Shown here piece by piece: positions 1 to 8,040 of a stretch of DNA of 33,750 nucleotides. The DNA is taken from assembly GCA_013334475.1 (NCBI GenBank), contig JAAXXM010000004.1, positions 1 to 33,750 of the forward strand, read 5' to 3'. The notes beneath the pieces were generated by a model. The model saw nothing but the letters and a program-made list of their open reading frames with translations, searched no databases and was not told where the DNA came from. Within the stretch, counting starts at the first letter, position 1. Each line of letters starts with the position of its first letter. The stretch is from Candidatus Saccharimonadota bacterium. Its GTDB lineage: Bacteria; Patescibacteriota; Saccharimonadia; Saccharimonadales; Saccharimonadaceae. Position numbers and translations under genes: made by a program.

Positions 1-170
1 CTAACTAGGGCTAGAGGATCAGTAATCTCGGCTAATTGAGATTTATTGCCACTTAGATACTCGCTGGCAGGCTTGTCATTGATAGTGATTTTGCCAGTGC
101 CTTTAACTAGACGTACCTGTGCGGTTGCGCTTTTGCGTCGGCCTAGACCGTATAGATATTTTTCAGCCAT
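1..170 (-). CDS. rpsI: 30S ribosomal protein uS9 (N-terminal part, cut by window edge)
   Basis: The first 56 codons are present and the rest lies beyond base 1. The reading begins [20 protein letters not shown], the typical uS9 N-terminus (YGTGRRKSSAARV-like), followed by [16 protein letters not shown]. uS9 belongs to the head of the small subunit, and its C-terminal tail (not visible here) reaches the P-site tRNA. It starts 2 bases after the rplM stop, so the usual rplM-rpsI pair is kept, and it is probably the distal part of the infA/rpoA transcript. Confidence 0.95.
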   Translation of the reverse strand, partial: MAEKYLYGLGRRKSATAQVRLVKGTGKITINDKPASEYLSGNKSQLAEITDPLALV

Positions 171-172
171 TG

Positions 173-604
173 TTATTTAACCTCTACTTTCTCAGGAGAC
201 TGAGCGACATGAGCGTGCTCGGCACCCTTGAAAATTCTTAATCGACCCATTCGTTCGCGAGTCAACTTGTTTACCGGCACCATGCCTTTGACAGCTAGTT
301 CGATAATCTTTGTCGAATCTTTGGCGCGCATTTCGGCCAGAGATAACTCGGTCAAACCGCCAGGAAAACCAGAGTATTTGTAGTACATCTTGTCGGTTTC
401 TTTGTCGCCGGTTACTTTGATTTTGTCAGCGTTGATAACGACAACATAATCACCACCATCGACGTGCGGAGTATAGGTTGGTTTGTATTTACCGATAAGA
501 TACTTGGCGACGGCCGTTGCGACTCGTCCAAGTGTAGCCTCAGAAGCGTCGATCAAAATCCAGCGCCTAGAAACTTCGGTGTTCTTTTGTGAATAAGTTT
601 TCAT
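173..604 (-). CDS. rplM: 50S ribosomal protein uL13
   Basis: The 143-residue length is standard for uL13, an early-assembling large-subunit protein. [15 protein letters not shown] near residues 25-40, [19 protein letters not shown] near 107-125 and the HAHVAQSP tail match the family landmarks. Its ATG overlaps the rplQ stop by one base (TAATG), so translational coupling with rplQ is likely. In many bacteria rplM-rpsI is a separate operon; here it is fused to the end of the alpha operon. Confidence 0.97.
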   Translation of the reverse strand: MKTYSQKNTEVSRRWILIDASEATLGRVATAVAKYLIGKYKPTYTPHVDGGDYVVVINADKIKVTGDKETDKMYYKYSGFPGGLTELSLAEMRAKDSTKIIELAVKGMVPVNKLTRERMGRLRIFKGAEHAHVAQSPEKVEVK

Positions 605-1002
605 TACGCCTTATCCTCTTCTTTCTTTACAGGAGCGGCCTTGATGTCATCGACAAATTCAATCGTTGCCATCTGGGCGCCATCACCAACCCTTAGGGCA
701 GTTCGTTCGACACGAACGTGACCACTGTTTCGGCCAGTTAATTTTGGTGCGATTTCATCGACTAATTTGTTAGCAGCAACCTGAGTGTCAAGCGCGGCGA
801 TAACCATGCGTCGATTATGTAAATCGGCTTTTTTAGCTTTGGTTATGACTTTCTCGATATAGCGACTGAGTTCTTTTGCCTTTGGCAATGTAGTCTCAAT
901 CTTGCCATGCATAACCAGGCTTGTTGCCAAGCCTTTCATTAATGCGCGCCTCTGGTCGCGTTCGCGGCCAAATTTGCGTCCAATAAATCCGTGTCTATGC
1001 AT
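604..1002 (-). CDS. rplQ: 50S ribosomal protein bL17
   Basis: The 132-residue protein begins MHRHGFIGRKFGRERDQRRA, matching the MRHR..GRKLGR start of bL17, and carries TTLPKAKELSRYIEKVIT near residue 40, the most conserved block. VRVERTALRVGDGAQMATIEFV is the C-terminal signature. It has a short lysine/glutamate-rich tail. It sits one base after the rpoA stop, the standard alpha-operon position, and overlaps rplM by one base. Confidence 0.97.
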   Translation of the reverse strand: MHRHGFIGRKFGRERDQRRALMKGLATSLVMHGKIETTLPKAKELSRYIEKVITKAKKADLHNRRMVIAALDTQVAANKLVDEIAPKLTGRNSGHVRVERTALRVGDGAQMATIEFVDDIKAAPVKKEEDKA

Positions 1003-1003
1003 G

Positions 1004-1927
1004 TTATAGTTCCAATTCCGCTAATTTATCTTTGACTTCGTCTAGGGCTTTAGTACCAAAACCTTTCAGTTCGCGCAAATCTTGCTCACTGAGGGTTACT
1101 AGGTCATGGACAGTACGGATATCGTTATTGATAAGCGCATTAGCTGTTCGGGCCGATAGATTCAGTTCTTCGATAGGTGTGTTTAATTCATTTTTCTCGT
1201 CGCCATCGTTTTGGCCAAGAGCTGGTGCTGATGGTGCAATCGTTGATCCTGCCAGGGCCGAATATTGGTTGACCAGGATAGCAGCAGCTTGTTCAAAAGC
1301 TTCGCGAGGCGTAATCGTGCCATCGGTTTCGACTGACATCGTCAATTTGTTCAGGTTAGTCTCTTGACCAACGCGAGTATCTTCGACTTTGTAGCGAACC
1401 CTGATAACTGGGCTGTAGATTGCGTCAACGGCAATCATATCGCTATGGATGCGGTTAGTGCTAGATTCTTCAACGGTCTGATAGCCACGTCCGGTTTCGG
1501 CAACGAAATCAATCACGATTGATTTCTTTGGATCATCGATATTGCAGATGATCTGATCGGGGTTGACGATTTCAACATCGGCATTTGACTTGATGTCACC
1601 AGCAGTGACTGGGCCGGCACCCTTTTTCTCTAGGCGCAATTCGACTGGTTCATCAGAATAAACTTTCAATCGGATATTCTTGACGTTCAGCATGATGTCC
1701 ACGACATCTTCTTTTACGCCAGGAACAGTTGAAAACTCGTGACTGACACCTTCAATTCTGAAAGCAACGACAGCTGCACCGCCAATGCTAGATAGTAAAA
1801 CACGTCGCAAGCTGTTGCCAAGAGTGTTGCCATAGCCGGCGTGTAGAGGTTCGATTACGAATGACGTCGTGTTGACGCCCTGATCTTCGACACTTGCTAG
1901 TGCTGGGTTGTAAATAACTTTTGTCAT
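1004..1927 (-). CDS. rpoA: DNA-directed RNA polymerase subunit alpha
   Basis: The 307-residue protein has both alpha domains. The N-terminal dimerisation domain (about 1-230) shows EPLHAGYGNTLGNSLRRVLL and the SSIGGAAV block that contacts beta and beta'. After a linker (about 231-250) the C-terminal domain shows LNLSARTANALINNDIRTVH and LKGFGTKALDEVKDKL, the helix-hairpin-helix that binds UP elements and activators. A complete CTD implies promoter contacts upstream of -35 remain possible. An AAGGAG ribosome-binding site precedes the ATG, and the gene lies between rpsD and rplQ as in most bacteria. Confidence 0.98.
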   Translation of the reverse strand: MTKVIYNPALASVEDQGVNTTSFVIEPLHAGYGNTLGNSLRRVLLSSIGGAAVVAFRIEGVSHEFSTVPGVKEDVVDIMLNVKNIRLKVYSDEPVELRLEKKGAGPVTAGDIKSNADVEIVNPDQIICNIDDPKKSIVIDFVAETGRGYQTVEESSTNRIHSDMIAVDAIYSPVIRVRYKVEDTRVGQETNLNKLTMSVETDGTITPREAFEQAAAILVNQYSALAGSTIAPSAPALGQNDGDEKNELNTPIEELNLSARTANALINNDIRTVHDLVTLSEQDLRELKGFGTKALDEVKDKLAELEL

Positions 1928-1947
1928 CTGTATTAGCTCCTTACCCT

Positions 1948-2574
1948 TTAACGTGAGTAGTACTCAACGATTAGCTGTTCATTGATTTCTGGCTCTGCCT
2001 CTTCGCGTTTTGGCATGCCAGTGATTTGAATGGTTAATTTTTTATGATCGGCCTTAAGCCAGCTGAGTGGCTCGTGCGAGACGTTCTTTAGAATTTCGTC
2101 CATCTGGCCGAAATAGCCTGATTTAGCGCTTTTTGGTCGAACCGAAAGCTCGTCGCCAGGTTTCAATCGGATTGATGGAATATCGACGCGACGACCATTT
2201 AACATGAAATGGCCGTGTCCGACAAGTTGTCTAGCAGCGCGTCGGCTGGTCGCAAAACCTGCCCTGTAAACTGCGTTGTCAATTCGTCGTTCGAGAAGTT
2301 GTAATAACATTTCGCCTGGTAGAATTCCGTTACCGCTGAGGCGGTTAGCTTCGTTCATAGTTTTGGCAAATTGTTTTTCAAGTAATCCGTAAGCCCTTCG
2401 GACTTTTTGCTTTTCGCGAAGCTGAGTCAGATAAAGGCTACCCTTACCTTGTCGGCTACCGCCGTGCTGACCAGGAATACCGGTCTTTTTAGCCATAATC
2501 TTGTGAGCTTTGACGTGAAGAGCATAGCCTTCGCGTCGGCTTTGTTTAACAATAGGTGAATTATCGCGTGCCAT
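1948..2574 (-). CDS. rpsD: 30S ribosomal protein uS4, zinc-free type
   Basis: This 208-residue primary 16S-binding protein has the S4 RNA-binding fold around RRIDNAVYRAGFATSRRAARQLVGHGHFMLNGRRVDIPS (about 92-130). The N-terminal arm reads SPIVKQSRREGYALHVKAHK with PGQHG near residue 35. In the zinc-binding form this arm carries four cysteines; here none is present, so this is the cysteine-free form. uS4 often represses its own operon; no leader specific to it is visible here. It lies 3 bases after the rpsK stop. Confidence 0.97.
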   Translation of the reverse strand: MARDNSPIVKQSRREGYALHVKAHKIMAKKTGIPGQHGGSRQGKGSLYLTQLREKQKVRRAYGLLEKQFAKTMNEANRLSGNGILPGEMLLQLLERRIDNAVYRAGFATSRRAARQLVGHGHFMLNGRRVDIPSIRLKPGDELSVRPKSAKSGYFGQMDEILKNVSHEPLSWLKADHKKLTIQITGMPKREEAEPEINEQLIVEYYSR

Positions 2575-2577
2575 AGT

Positions 2578-2982
2578 TTATGCCCTTCTCGCTTTCTTTG
2601 GTCGGACACCGCCGTGAGGTACACCGGTAATATCGGTAATACTATTGATAGTAATACCGAATGAACCCATTGCCCTAATGGCTGAGTCACGTCCAAGACC
2701 TACACCTTTGACGAAAACGTCAACATTATTGGTGCCATATTGAGTCTTAGCGGCTTCGGCAACTTTTTCAGCAGCAACTTGGGCGGCATAAGCCGTACCT
2801 TTTTTGCTTCCTCTGAATCCGGTTGCACCAGCGCTTGATGCTGCTAGCACGTTACCTTGTTTGTCGGTCAATGAAACGATTGTATTATTGAATGTTGCCT
2901 GAATATGCAACTGACCAGCAGGAACTGATCGGCGTTGCTTCTTGCGGCTTGTTTTGGTTGCTTCTGATGCTATATCTGCCAT
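2578..2982 (-). CDS. rpsK: 30S ribosomal protein uS11
   Basis: From the ATG at 2982 the protein has 134 residues. An upstream in-frame start would add 17 residues inside rpsM, but AGAAAGGA lies 8 bases before the chosen ATG, giving MADIASEATK. Conserved blocks are HIQATFNNTIVSLTDKQGN, SSAGATGFRGSKKGTAYAAQ and GVGLGRDSAIRA, ending TGVPHGGVRPKKARRA. uS11 is on the small-subunit platform near the mRNA exit. The gene follows rpsM with a 13-base gap. Confidence 0.96.
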   Translation of the reverse strand: MADIASEATKTSRKKQRRSVPAGQLHIQATFNNTIVSLTDKQGNVLAASSAGATGFRGSKKGTAYAAQVAAEKVAEAAKTQYGTNNVDVFVKGVGLGRDSAIRAMGSFGITINSITDITGVPHGGVRPKKARRA

Positions 2983-2995
2983 ATCATATTCCTTT

Positions 2996-3382
2996 CTATG
3001 TCTTGGTTGCGGCTTTCTTTTGGGCACCGCCAACCGCTACACCCTTACCCTTGCGAGTCTTGGCATTCGTTCGGGTGCGCTGACCACGAACTGGAAGACC
3101 CAGCTTGTGCCTCAGACCACGGTATGCACCGACGTCTTTTAGGCGTTTAATATTATTAGTCACCAGACGTTGTAAGTCGCCTTCGGTCATATAGCTTGAA
3201 TCAACTATTTCGCGAATTCGCTGTTCTTCAGCCTCGGTGAGATCTTTCACCCGAGTGGTAGGCTCTACTTTAGCCTCCGCAAGGATGGTTCGTGCCGTCT
3301 TGGGACCGATGCCGTAAATATACGTCAAAGCGATCTGGACTTGCTTTTCTGATGGGATTGTCACCCCAGCAATTCGAGCCAT
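2996..3382 (-). CDS. rpsM: 30S ribosomal protein uS13
   Basis: The 128-residue protein begins [20 protein letters not shown] and contains [14 protein letters not shown], the helix-two-turn-helix of uS13, then [21 protein letters not shown] and [10 protein letters not shown] near the C-terminus. It is located in the head of the 30S subunit, contacting 5S/23S bridges and P-site tRNA. It follows rpmJ directly, with only 2 bases between the two genes, the standard alpha-operon order. Confidence 0.97.
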   Translation of the reverse strand: MARIAGVTIPSEKQVQIALTYIYGIGPKTARTILAEAKVEPTTRVKDLTEAEEQRIREIVDSSYMTEGDLQRLVTNNIKRLKDVGAYRGLRHKLGLPVRGQRTRTNAKTRKGKGVAVGGAQKKAATKT

Positions 3383-3384
3383 GC

Positions 3385-3501
3385 TTAACCCTGCCTTTGC
3401 TTGTTCTTAGGTTTTTTCTTGTTAATGACCCTTAATACACCTTTACGGCGTACGAACTGGTCATCAGGACTGATTTTTTTCACACTTGCGCGCACCTTCA
3501 T
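3385..3501 (-). CDS. rpmJ: 50S ribosomal protein bL36, cysteine-free type
   Basis: This 38-codon gene reads [20 protein letters not shown] followed by [18 protein letters not shown], a full-length match to bL36 (family length 37-38; start MKVR.SVKK, end PKHKQRQG). The zinc-ribbon Cys/His ligands of the common form are replaced by S/D/N/K, so this is the zinc-independent version. It lies between infA and rpsM, the usual position. It is short but essentially certain from the two conserved ends. Confidence 0.95.
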   Translation of the reverse strand: MKVRASVKKISPDDQFVRRKGVLRVINKKKPKNKQRQG

Positions 3502-3528
3502 GAGCGTTCAAAAACTCCTGTCTTAAAA

Positions 3529-3753
3529 TTAATCTTTTAGGCGGAAAGTGATTCTCCCCTTTGTGAGATCATAAGGGGTCAACTCAACTTCCACCTTGTC
3601 GCCTGGTACCAACCGGATGTAATGCTTGCGCATCTTTCCGGAAATATGAGCGATTATGTTATGTCCGTTCTCAAGCTCTACTCTAAATTGGGTATTTGGA
3701 AGCGATTCCACCACCTTACCTTGCAATTTGATTACTTCTTTTTGATTGGACAT
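3529..3753 (-). CDS. infA: Translation initiation factor IF-1
   Basis: The 74-residue OB-fold protein matches IF-1 over its full length ([60 protein letters not shown]). IF-1 occupies the A site during initiation. A TATAAT box ends 15 bases before the ATG and there is no Shine-Dalgarno sequence, so its proximal promoter would give a leader of about 8 nt. It heads the infA-rpmJ-rpsM-rpsK-rpsD-rpoA-rplQ-rplM-rpsI run. The adk and map genes that often lie before it are absent. Confidence 0.97.
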   Translation of the reverse strand: MSNQKEVIKLQGKVVESLPNTQFRVELENGHNIIAHISGKMRKHYIRLVPGDKVEVELTPYDLTKGRITFRLKD

Positions 3754-3768
3754 AAGCTACAGTAGTGA

Positions 3769-3797
3769 ATTATACACCAGAAACAACGTTTCGTAAA
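3769..3797 (-). promoter_or_regulatory. infA proximal promoter (TTTACG-17-TATAAT)
   Basis: On the minus strand a perfect TATAAT (3769-3774) follows TTTACG (3792-3797) with 17 bases between. The predicted start point lies about 8 bases before the infA ATG. The -10 is ideal and the -35 is moderate. Confidence 0.7.
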
Positions 3798-3806
3798 GAG
3801 TAATCT

Positions 3807-3873
3807 CCCTAAAAATACTCGATTTTTCGGGCTAACTATTACTATTTTATAGCTGCCCGGCCCAACTTGTCAA
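3807..3873 (-). promoter_or_regulatory. infA distal promoter and leader hairpin
   Basis: TTGACA (3868-3873), 16 bases, then TATAAA (3846-3851) form a strong sigma70-type promoter just after the secY stop. Its transcript would start near 3839 and carry an imperfect hairpin at 3807-3831 (CCC/GGG plus an AAAAAT/ATTTTT stem). The downstream alpha-operon genes could therefore be expressed separately from the S10/spc run. Confidence 0.7.
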
Positions 3874-3892
3874 CCTCGCGACCTGGCTAGAG

Positions 3893-5305
3893 CTATTTAT
3901 AGTCGTCGTAAGTAACCATTAGGGCGCGAGAATTAATCTGACGCAATGATTCAAGGGCAACCGCTACGACAATCAAAAGGCCAGTACCACCAATCGAAAG
4001 TTTGCTATCGCTTATTCCGGCGATGTTATACAACAAAAACTCGGCGATGAACGGCAAGACTGCAATCATACCTAGTGCCAAGGATCCAAAAAGCGTCAAA
4101 CGATTAACTGTACGAGTCAAGTATTTTTCGGTCTGTACTCCAGGCCTTACGCCCTCGATGAAGCCACCTTGTTTTTGTAGATTCTCGGCGATTTCATTGG
4201 CGTTAAAGATGATTCCGGTATAGAAATACGTAAAGGCTATGACTAGTACGAAATACATTGCTGGATAGATAAACGCTTGCAGGGATGTGCCAGTAAACGT
4301 ACCGGCCGTCGGTGCCTGAAACCACGAAATCAAATTATTTGCTAAATCTTTCCAAGCTGGATTATTGGTTGCCTTTAGAATCTGTCCAACGAAGGCCGGA
4401 AGGCTCAAGAATGCAACGGCGAAGATAATCGGAATAACGTTAGCGGCAATCATTTTGACTGGTAGAATACTTTTTACGCCACCGTAATTACTATTGCCTT
4501 GGACTCGCTTGGCATAGTTAATCGTTATAACTCGTTGGGCTTCATTTATTTTAACTAACAGATACAGCACAAAAATTGACACAACCACTAAACCAATCGC
4601 CGAATAAAATGCCGTCGGATTGACTGGTAGCGTAAACCAATTGAAAACGTGAAGCGATCCAGAACTAGTATCAGTAATTGACGTAATGAAATTAGTCAGA
4701 GTATTTGGAATTTGGCTAACAATACCAGCAAAGATAACCATACTGATGCCGTTGCCGATGCCTTGTTCGGTAATTAGTTCACCAATCCACATCAAAAATA
4801 TCGAACCGGCACTCATAGCCGTAACGGCTACTATCCATTCAGTCAGACTAGTATTAGCTAGAGTAGTCGTGCTACCGGCTAGGATAGTCTGGCGCAAGAT
4901 ATAGATAAACGCGATTGACTGAATAATCGCCAGCGGCACAGTGATAATTCGAGTCCACTGATTGATTTTTCGACGACCGGATTCGCCATCTTTGTGAAGT
5001 TCCTCGAGTTTTGGAATCGCCTTAGTCATTAATTGAGAAATAATCGACGAGGTAATGAACGGGCTCATGCCGACCAGAACGATTGACAAACTAGTCAGCG
5101 CACCACCGGAGAGTAGATTCAAAAACCCGCCAAAATCGGAGCTGCCGATGACACTGGTGACGACGTCTTTAAGTTGGCTAGGCGATGCCAGAGGCACCGG
5201 TACATGCGCCAAAAATCGATACGCGACTATCAAACCGAATAAAATAAACAAACGCTTGCGCATATCGCGATTCTTTAATGATTTAAAAATTGTTTTCCAG
5301 TTCAT
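3893..5305 (-). CDS. secY: Protein translocase subunit SecY
   Basis: The 470-residue polytopic membrane protein forms the Sec channel. It begins MNWKTIFKSLKNRDMRKRLF and has about ten hydrophobic segments, the first near 18-35. ALTSLSIVLVGMSPFITSSI (plug/TM2 area), the INEAQRVITINYAKRVQG cytosolic loop (ribosome/SecA contact), FTYFYTGIIFNANEIAENLQ and GGFIEGVRPG are family hallmarks. The ATG is preceded by GGGAG. It closes the spc part of the cluster; a hairpin lies between rplO and secY. Slightly longer than the usual 430-445 residues. Confidence 0.97.
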   Translation of the reverse strand: MNWKTIFKSLKNRDMRKRLFILFGLIVAYRFLAHVPVPLASPSQLKDVVTSVIGSSDFGGFLNLLSGGALTSLSIVLVGMSPFITSSIISQLMTKAIPKLEELHKDGESGRRKINQWTRIITVPLAIIQSIAFIYILRQTILAGSTTTLANTSLTEWIVAVTAMSAGSIFLMWIGELITEQGIGNGISMVIFAGIVSQIPNTLTNFITSITDTSSGSLHVFNWFTLPVNPTAFYSAIGLVVVSIFVLYLLVKINEAQRVITINYAKRVQGNSNYGGVKSILPVKMIAANVIPIIFAVAFLSLPAFVGQILKATNNPAWKDLANNLISWFQAPTAGTFTGTSLQAFIYPAMYFVLVIAFTYFYTGIIFNANEIAENLQKQGGFIEGVRPGVQTEKYLTRTVNRLTLFGSLALGMIAVLPFIAEFLLYNIAGISDSKLSIGGTGLLIVVAVALESLRQINSRALMVTYDDYK

Positions 5306-5344
5306 CTAATCTCCCTCTTTACCCTTTGGATTATTGCTATTTTA

Positions 5345-5367
5345 CAGAGTGCCATAGTGACACTCTG
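5345..5367 (-). other. Hairpin in the rplO-secY gap
   Basis: Perfect 7-base inverted repeat CAGAGTG/CACTCTG (5345-5351 and 5361-5367) with a 9-base loop, in the 76-base gap between rplO and secY. No T-run follows, so it does not look like an intrinsic terminator. It could be an mRNA processing or stabilising element that uncouples secY levels from the ribosomal proteins. Confidence 0.45.
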
Positions 5368-5381
5368 GGAAATGCAACAAT

Positions 5382-5852
5382 CTATTCGGTTTCCTTTTCG
5401 GCACTCTTTTTCAATGGTACAGCAGTTTTAGTAAAAGTTCCACCTGCACCTACTAGGGCAGACTTGGCGCTATCGCTAGCGGCATAGACTTCCAAGTTGA
5501 TCTTAGAAGATAATTCACCACGTTTGATAACTTTTACGGCTTGGTACGGCGAAGCAATATAGCCAGCTTCGTATAAGGTGAAGTTATTTACGGTGCCTTT
5601 TAGTTCGTTCAAGCGATCCAAATACACGACTTGGGCAGGTGTTTTCAATGACTTGAAACCCTTCATCTTTGGTACGCGACGAGCGAGCGAGCCTGAACCG
5701 CCAGCGAACATCGGGCGTAATTTCTTACCAGTTCGGGCTTTTTGACCTTTGGTACCACGACCAGCAGTTTTACCTTGACCAGACGAGATACCACGACCAA
5801 CACGCTTGATACCCTTGTTAGCCGAGATGTTTAATTCGTTATACTTAGTCAT
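5382..5852 (-). CDS. rplO: 50S ribosomal protein uL15
   Basis: The 156-residue protein has the glycine-rich N-terminal extension of uL15 (RVGRGISSGQGKTAGRGTKG, about 17-36), then GGSGSLARRVPKMKGF near 51-66 and VKVIKRGELSSKINLEVYAA in the C-terminal domain. It overlaps rpsE by one base (TAATG). The rpmD (uL30) gene usually found between rpsE and rplO is missing here, a feature reported for CPR bacteria. Confidence 0.96.
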   Translation of the reverse strand: MTKYNELNISANKGIKRVGRGISSGQGKTAGRGTKGQKARTGKKLRPMFAGGSGSLARRVPKMKGFKSLKTPAQVVYLDRLNELKGTVNNFTLYEAGYIASPYQAVKVIKRGELSSKINLEVYAASDSAKSALVGAGGTFTKTAVPLKKSAEKETE

Positions 5853-6430
5853 TATTTCTTCTCCTTAGCAGCAGTTTTTGGGCTGGCTTTTGTTTCAGAA
5901 GATCTTGTTACCCAATTTTTTTCAGGAACAACTTGTTTTAAGGCCTCAACAGTTGCATAGGCAATATTGACCTTGTTAGTCGAACCAAGCGATTTAGATA
6001 ACAGGTTGTGAATACCGGTCACTGAAATGACATTTCGAACTACGCCACCGGCGATAATACCAGTACCTGGGGCAGCTGGCATAAGTAGTACATGAGCGCC
6101 ACCCTCACGAGCCTCAACTTCATGCGCGATGGTTGTGTTCTTGATCGATATCGTAACCAAGCTTTTCTTGGCGACGTTAGTGGCTTTGTTGACTGCAGCC
6201 TGAACGTCAGCGCCTTTTGCGACACCAACGCCGACTTTGTTCTTGCCGTCACCAACGACTACTAGAGCCTTGAACCTAAAGCGACGACCGCCCTTGACGA
6301 CACGCGAAACGCGATCGACATTGATTACGATTTCTTGAAACTGTTTTTGTTCAGCCGAATTTGCAGCGAAATTATCGCTTTTTTCGCGTCGTTCGCGAAC
6401 AGCTGGTTTTTCTTTGATTATTTCTGCCAT
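5852..6430 (-). CDS. rpsE: 30S ribosomal protein uS5
   Basis: From the ATG at 6430 the protein has 192 residues (MAEIIKEKPAVRERREKSDN). A longer in-frame start exists inside rplR, but GGAG lies 7 bases before this ATG, which follows the rplR stop by one base. The double-stranded RNA-binding domain shows VNVDRVSRVVKGGRRFRF-like and VGDGKNKVGVGVAKGADVQA blocks; the C-terminal domain has GIIAGGVVRNVISVTGIHNL. uS5 affects decoding fidelity. It overlaps rplO by one base. Confidence 0.96.
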   Translation of the reverse strand: MAEIIKEKPAVRERREKSDNFAANSAEQKQFQEIVINVDRVSRVVKGGRRFRFKALVVVGDGKNKVGVGVAKGADVQAAVNKATNVAKKSLVTISIKNTTIAHEVEAREGGAHVLLMPAAPGTGIIAGGVVRNVISVTGIHNLLSKSLGSTNKVNIAYATVEALKQVVPEKNWVTRSSETKASPKTAAKEKK

Positions 6431-6431
6431 A

Positions 6432-6785
6432 TTAGAACTCCAAACCTTCCTTGCGTGCTGCTTCGGCAAAAGCGTTCAGCCTCTTGGCGTACAAACGACC
6501 GTTGCGATCTAGCACTACTTTGCTAATTTTGGCTTTTTTGGCCTTTTTTGCGATATCTGCACCGACAAAAGCGGCAATATCAGCTAGGCTACCGGCCTGC
6601 TTGGCGCCGACTGACGTGCTAGAAACGATAGTGTGCTGCTTTGTGTCATCGATGATCTGAGCGCTGACATGCATGTTACTGATGGTAACAGTCAAGCGTG
6701 GACGCTCGGCGACACCGACAACTTTAGCGCGAATGCGATTCTTGCGAAGATTTCGATTGAATAATTTTTTAGTAAGGTTAGACAT
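6432..6785 (-). CDS. rplR: 50S ribosomal protein uL18
   Basis: The 117-residue 5S rRNA-binding protein has RNRIRAKVVGVAERPRLTVT near the N-terminus, SNMHVSAQIIDD in the middle, and the C-terminal LDRNGRLYAKRLNAFAEAAR ([20 protein letters not shown]-like) ending EGLEF. It lies 2 bases after the rplF stop and 1 base before rpsE, in the standard spc order. Confidence 0.96.
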   Translation of the reverse strand: MSNLTKKLFNRNLRKNRIRAKVVGVAERPRLTVTISNMHVSAQIIDDTKQHTIVSSTSVGAKQAGSLADIAAFVGADIAKKAKKAKISKVVLDRNGRLYAKRLNAFAEAARKEGLEF

Positions 6786-6787
6786 AA

Positions 6788-7321
6788 TTATTTACCAGCC
6801 TTTCCTGCTTTGCGGCGAATAGCTTCACCACTGTACATAATACCTTTGCCCTTGTATGGTTCAGGTTTTTTGATAGCGCGAATTTCGGCCGCGACTTGAC
6901 CGACGGCTTGCTTATCAATACCGGATACGGTGATTGACATTTTCTCTACCGTTAGATTGACGCCTGGTTGTGATTCATAGACAACTGGGTGAGAAAAGCC
7001 TAGGCTCATCTCGATTTTGTTGCCGCCACCATTGATCCTAAAGCCAACTCCGTTGACATCAAGTTTCTTTTCGTAGCCTTTAGTGACACCAGTTACAGCG
7101 TTGTTTAGTAACGCGCGCTGCAAACCGTGTTGTGATTTGGCTACGAATTCATCATCTTTACGGGTGACGATGATTTTACCGTCTTCGACAGCAACAGTCA
7201 CGTCGCTAAGATGAGGAACGGTCAGTTCGCCTTTCGGCCCCTTTACCGTCACGACATCTGAATCAACCGTGATTGTCACACCGGCCGGTACCACTATTGG
7301 TAGTTTTCCGATTCGACTCAT
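6788..7321 (-). CDS. rplF: 50S ribosomal protein uL6
   Basis: The 177-residue protein begins MSRIGKLPIVVPAGVTITVD and carries VTVKGPKGELTVP (about 27-39), and the second-domain hallmark near the C-terminus: EIRAIKKPEPYKGKGIMYSG, EAIRRKAGKAGK. uL6 lies near the GTPase-associated region. The ATG has GGAG 6 bases upstream; just before that in the 30-base gap after rpsH is a small TTCGTTTT/AAAACGAA hairpin (7334-7351). Confidence 0.97.
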   Translation of the reverse strand: MSRIGKLPIVVPAGVTITVDSDVVTVKGPKGELTVPHLSDVTVAVEDGKIIVTRKDDEFVAKSQHGLQRALLNNAVTGVTKGYEKKLDVNGVGFRINGGGNKIEMSLGFSHPVVYESQPGVNLTVEKMSITVSGIDKQAVGQVAAEIRAIKKPEPYKGKGIMYSGEAIRRKAGKAGK

Positions 7322-7351
7322 TTCATGCTCCTTTTCGTTTTAAAAAACGAA

Positions 7352-7753
7352 TTAATAAATCTTTAATAACAACTCACCACCAAGGCGTTGCTTGATAGCT
7401 TCATGTCCAGTTAGGACACCCTTTGATGTACTGACAAGTACAATTCCGCGACCATTTTTGATCTTTGGAATTTCACCTGCGCCTACATACATACGGCGAC
7501 CCGGTTTTGACATGCGAGTTATTTCTGTGATATTGGCGTTTTCACCTGGATGATTGATGGTAATGACCATAATATCGCGAGGTTTTGCGCTTTCAACTTT
7601 TACGCTAGCAAGATAACCTGCTTTTTTTAGTTCGTTAGCAATCGTAACTTTTAGTTTGCTGGAAGGAAGATTTATTTCATTCTTACCAACCATGACCGCA
7701 TTACGAATGCGTGTTAACATATCGGCGATTGGATCTGTAGTTTGTAATGACAT
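7352..7753 (-). CDS. rpsH: 30S ribosomal protein uS8
   Basis: The 133-residue protein has DPIADMLTRIRNAVMVGKNE at 7-26, the LPSSKLKVTIANELKKAGYL block, and the C-terminal signature VLVSTSKGVLTGHEAIKQRL. uS8 binds 16S helix 21 and in many bacteria represses the spc operon; no separate binding site was recognised. A purine-rich GGAGG site precedes the ATG. It lies between rpsN and rplF. Confidence 0.97.
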   Translation of the reverse strand: MSLQTTDPIADMLTRIRNAVMVGKNEINLPSSKLKVTIANELKKAGYLASVKVESAKPRDIMVITINHPGENANITEITRMSKPGRRMYVGAGEIPKIKNGRGIVLVSTSKGVLTGHEAIKQRLGGELLLKIY

Positions 7754-7770
7754 ATTGTAATCCTCCTTTC

Positions 7771-8040
7771 TTACCAGCTACTCTTTGTTACGCCTGGAAT
7801 TTCACCACGTGATGCTTTTTCGCGGAAGTTGATACGGCTTAGGCCGAACCTGCGCATATAGCCACGTGGTCTGCCGTGCAACGAATCGCGATTCTTCCAA
7901 CGAGTTGGTGAACTGTTTCGTGGCAATTTTGCCAATCCTTCTTGGTCACCAAGCTCTTTTAGCTCAGCCCGTTTGGCAGCATATTTAGTAATCATTCGCT
8001 TGCGTTTTTCATCTCGGGCAACAGCTGATGTTTTAGCCAT
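7771..8040 (-). CDS. rpsN: 30S ribosomal protein uS14, long zinc-free type
   Basis: The 89-residue length and complete lack of cysteine mark the long C-minus form (the short 61-residue form has a CxxC zinc finger). Core motifs [38 protein letters not shown] and the TKSSW end are typical. It sits in the 30S head. The gene overlaps rplE by one base (TAATG). Confidence 0.97.
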   Translation of the reverse strand: MAKTSAVARDEKRKRMITKYAAKRAELKELGDQEGLAKLPRNSSPTRWKNRDSLHGRPRGYMRRFGLSRINFREKASRGEIPGVTKSSW

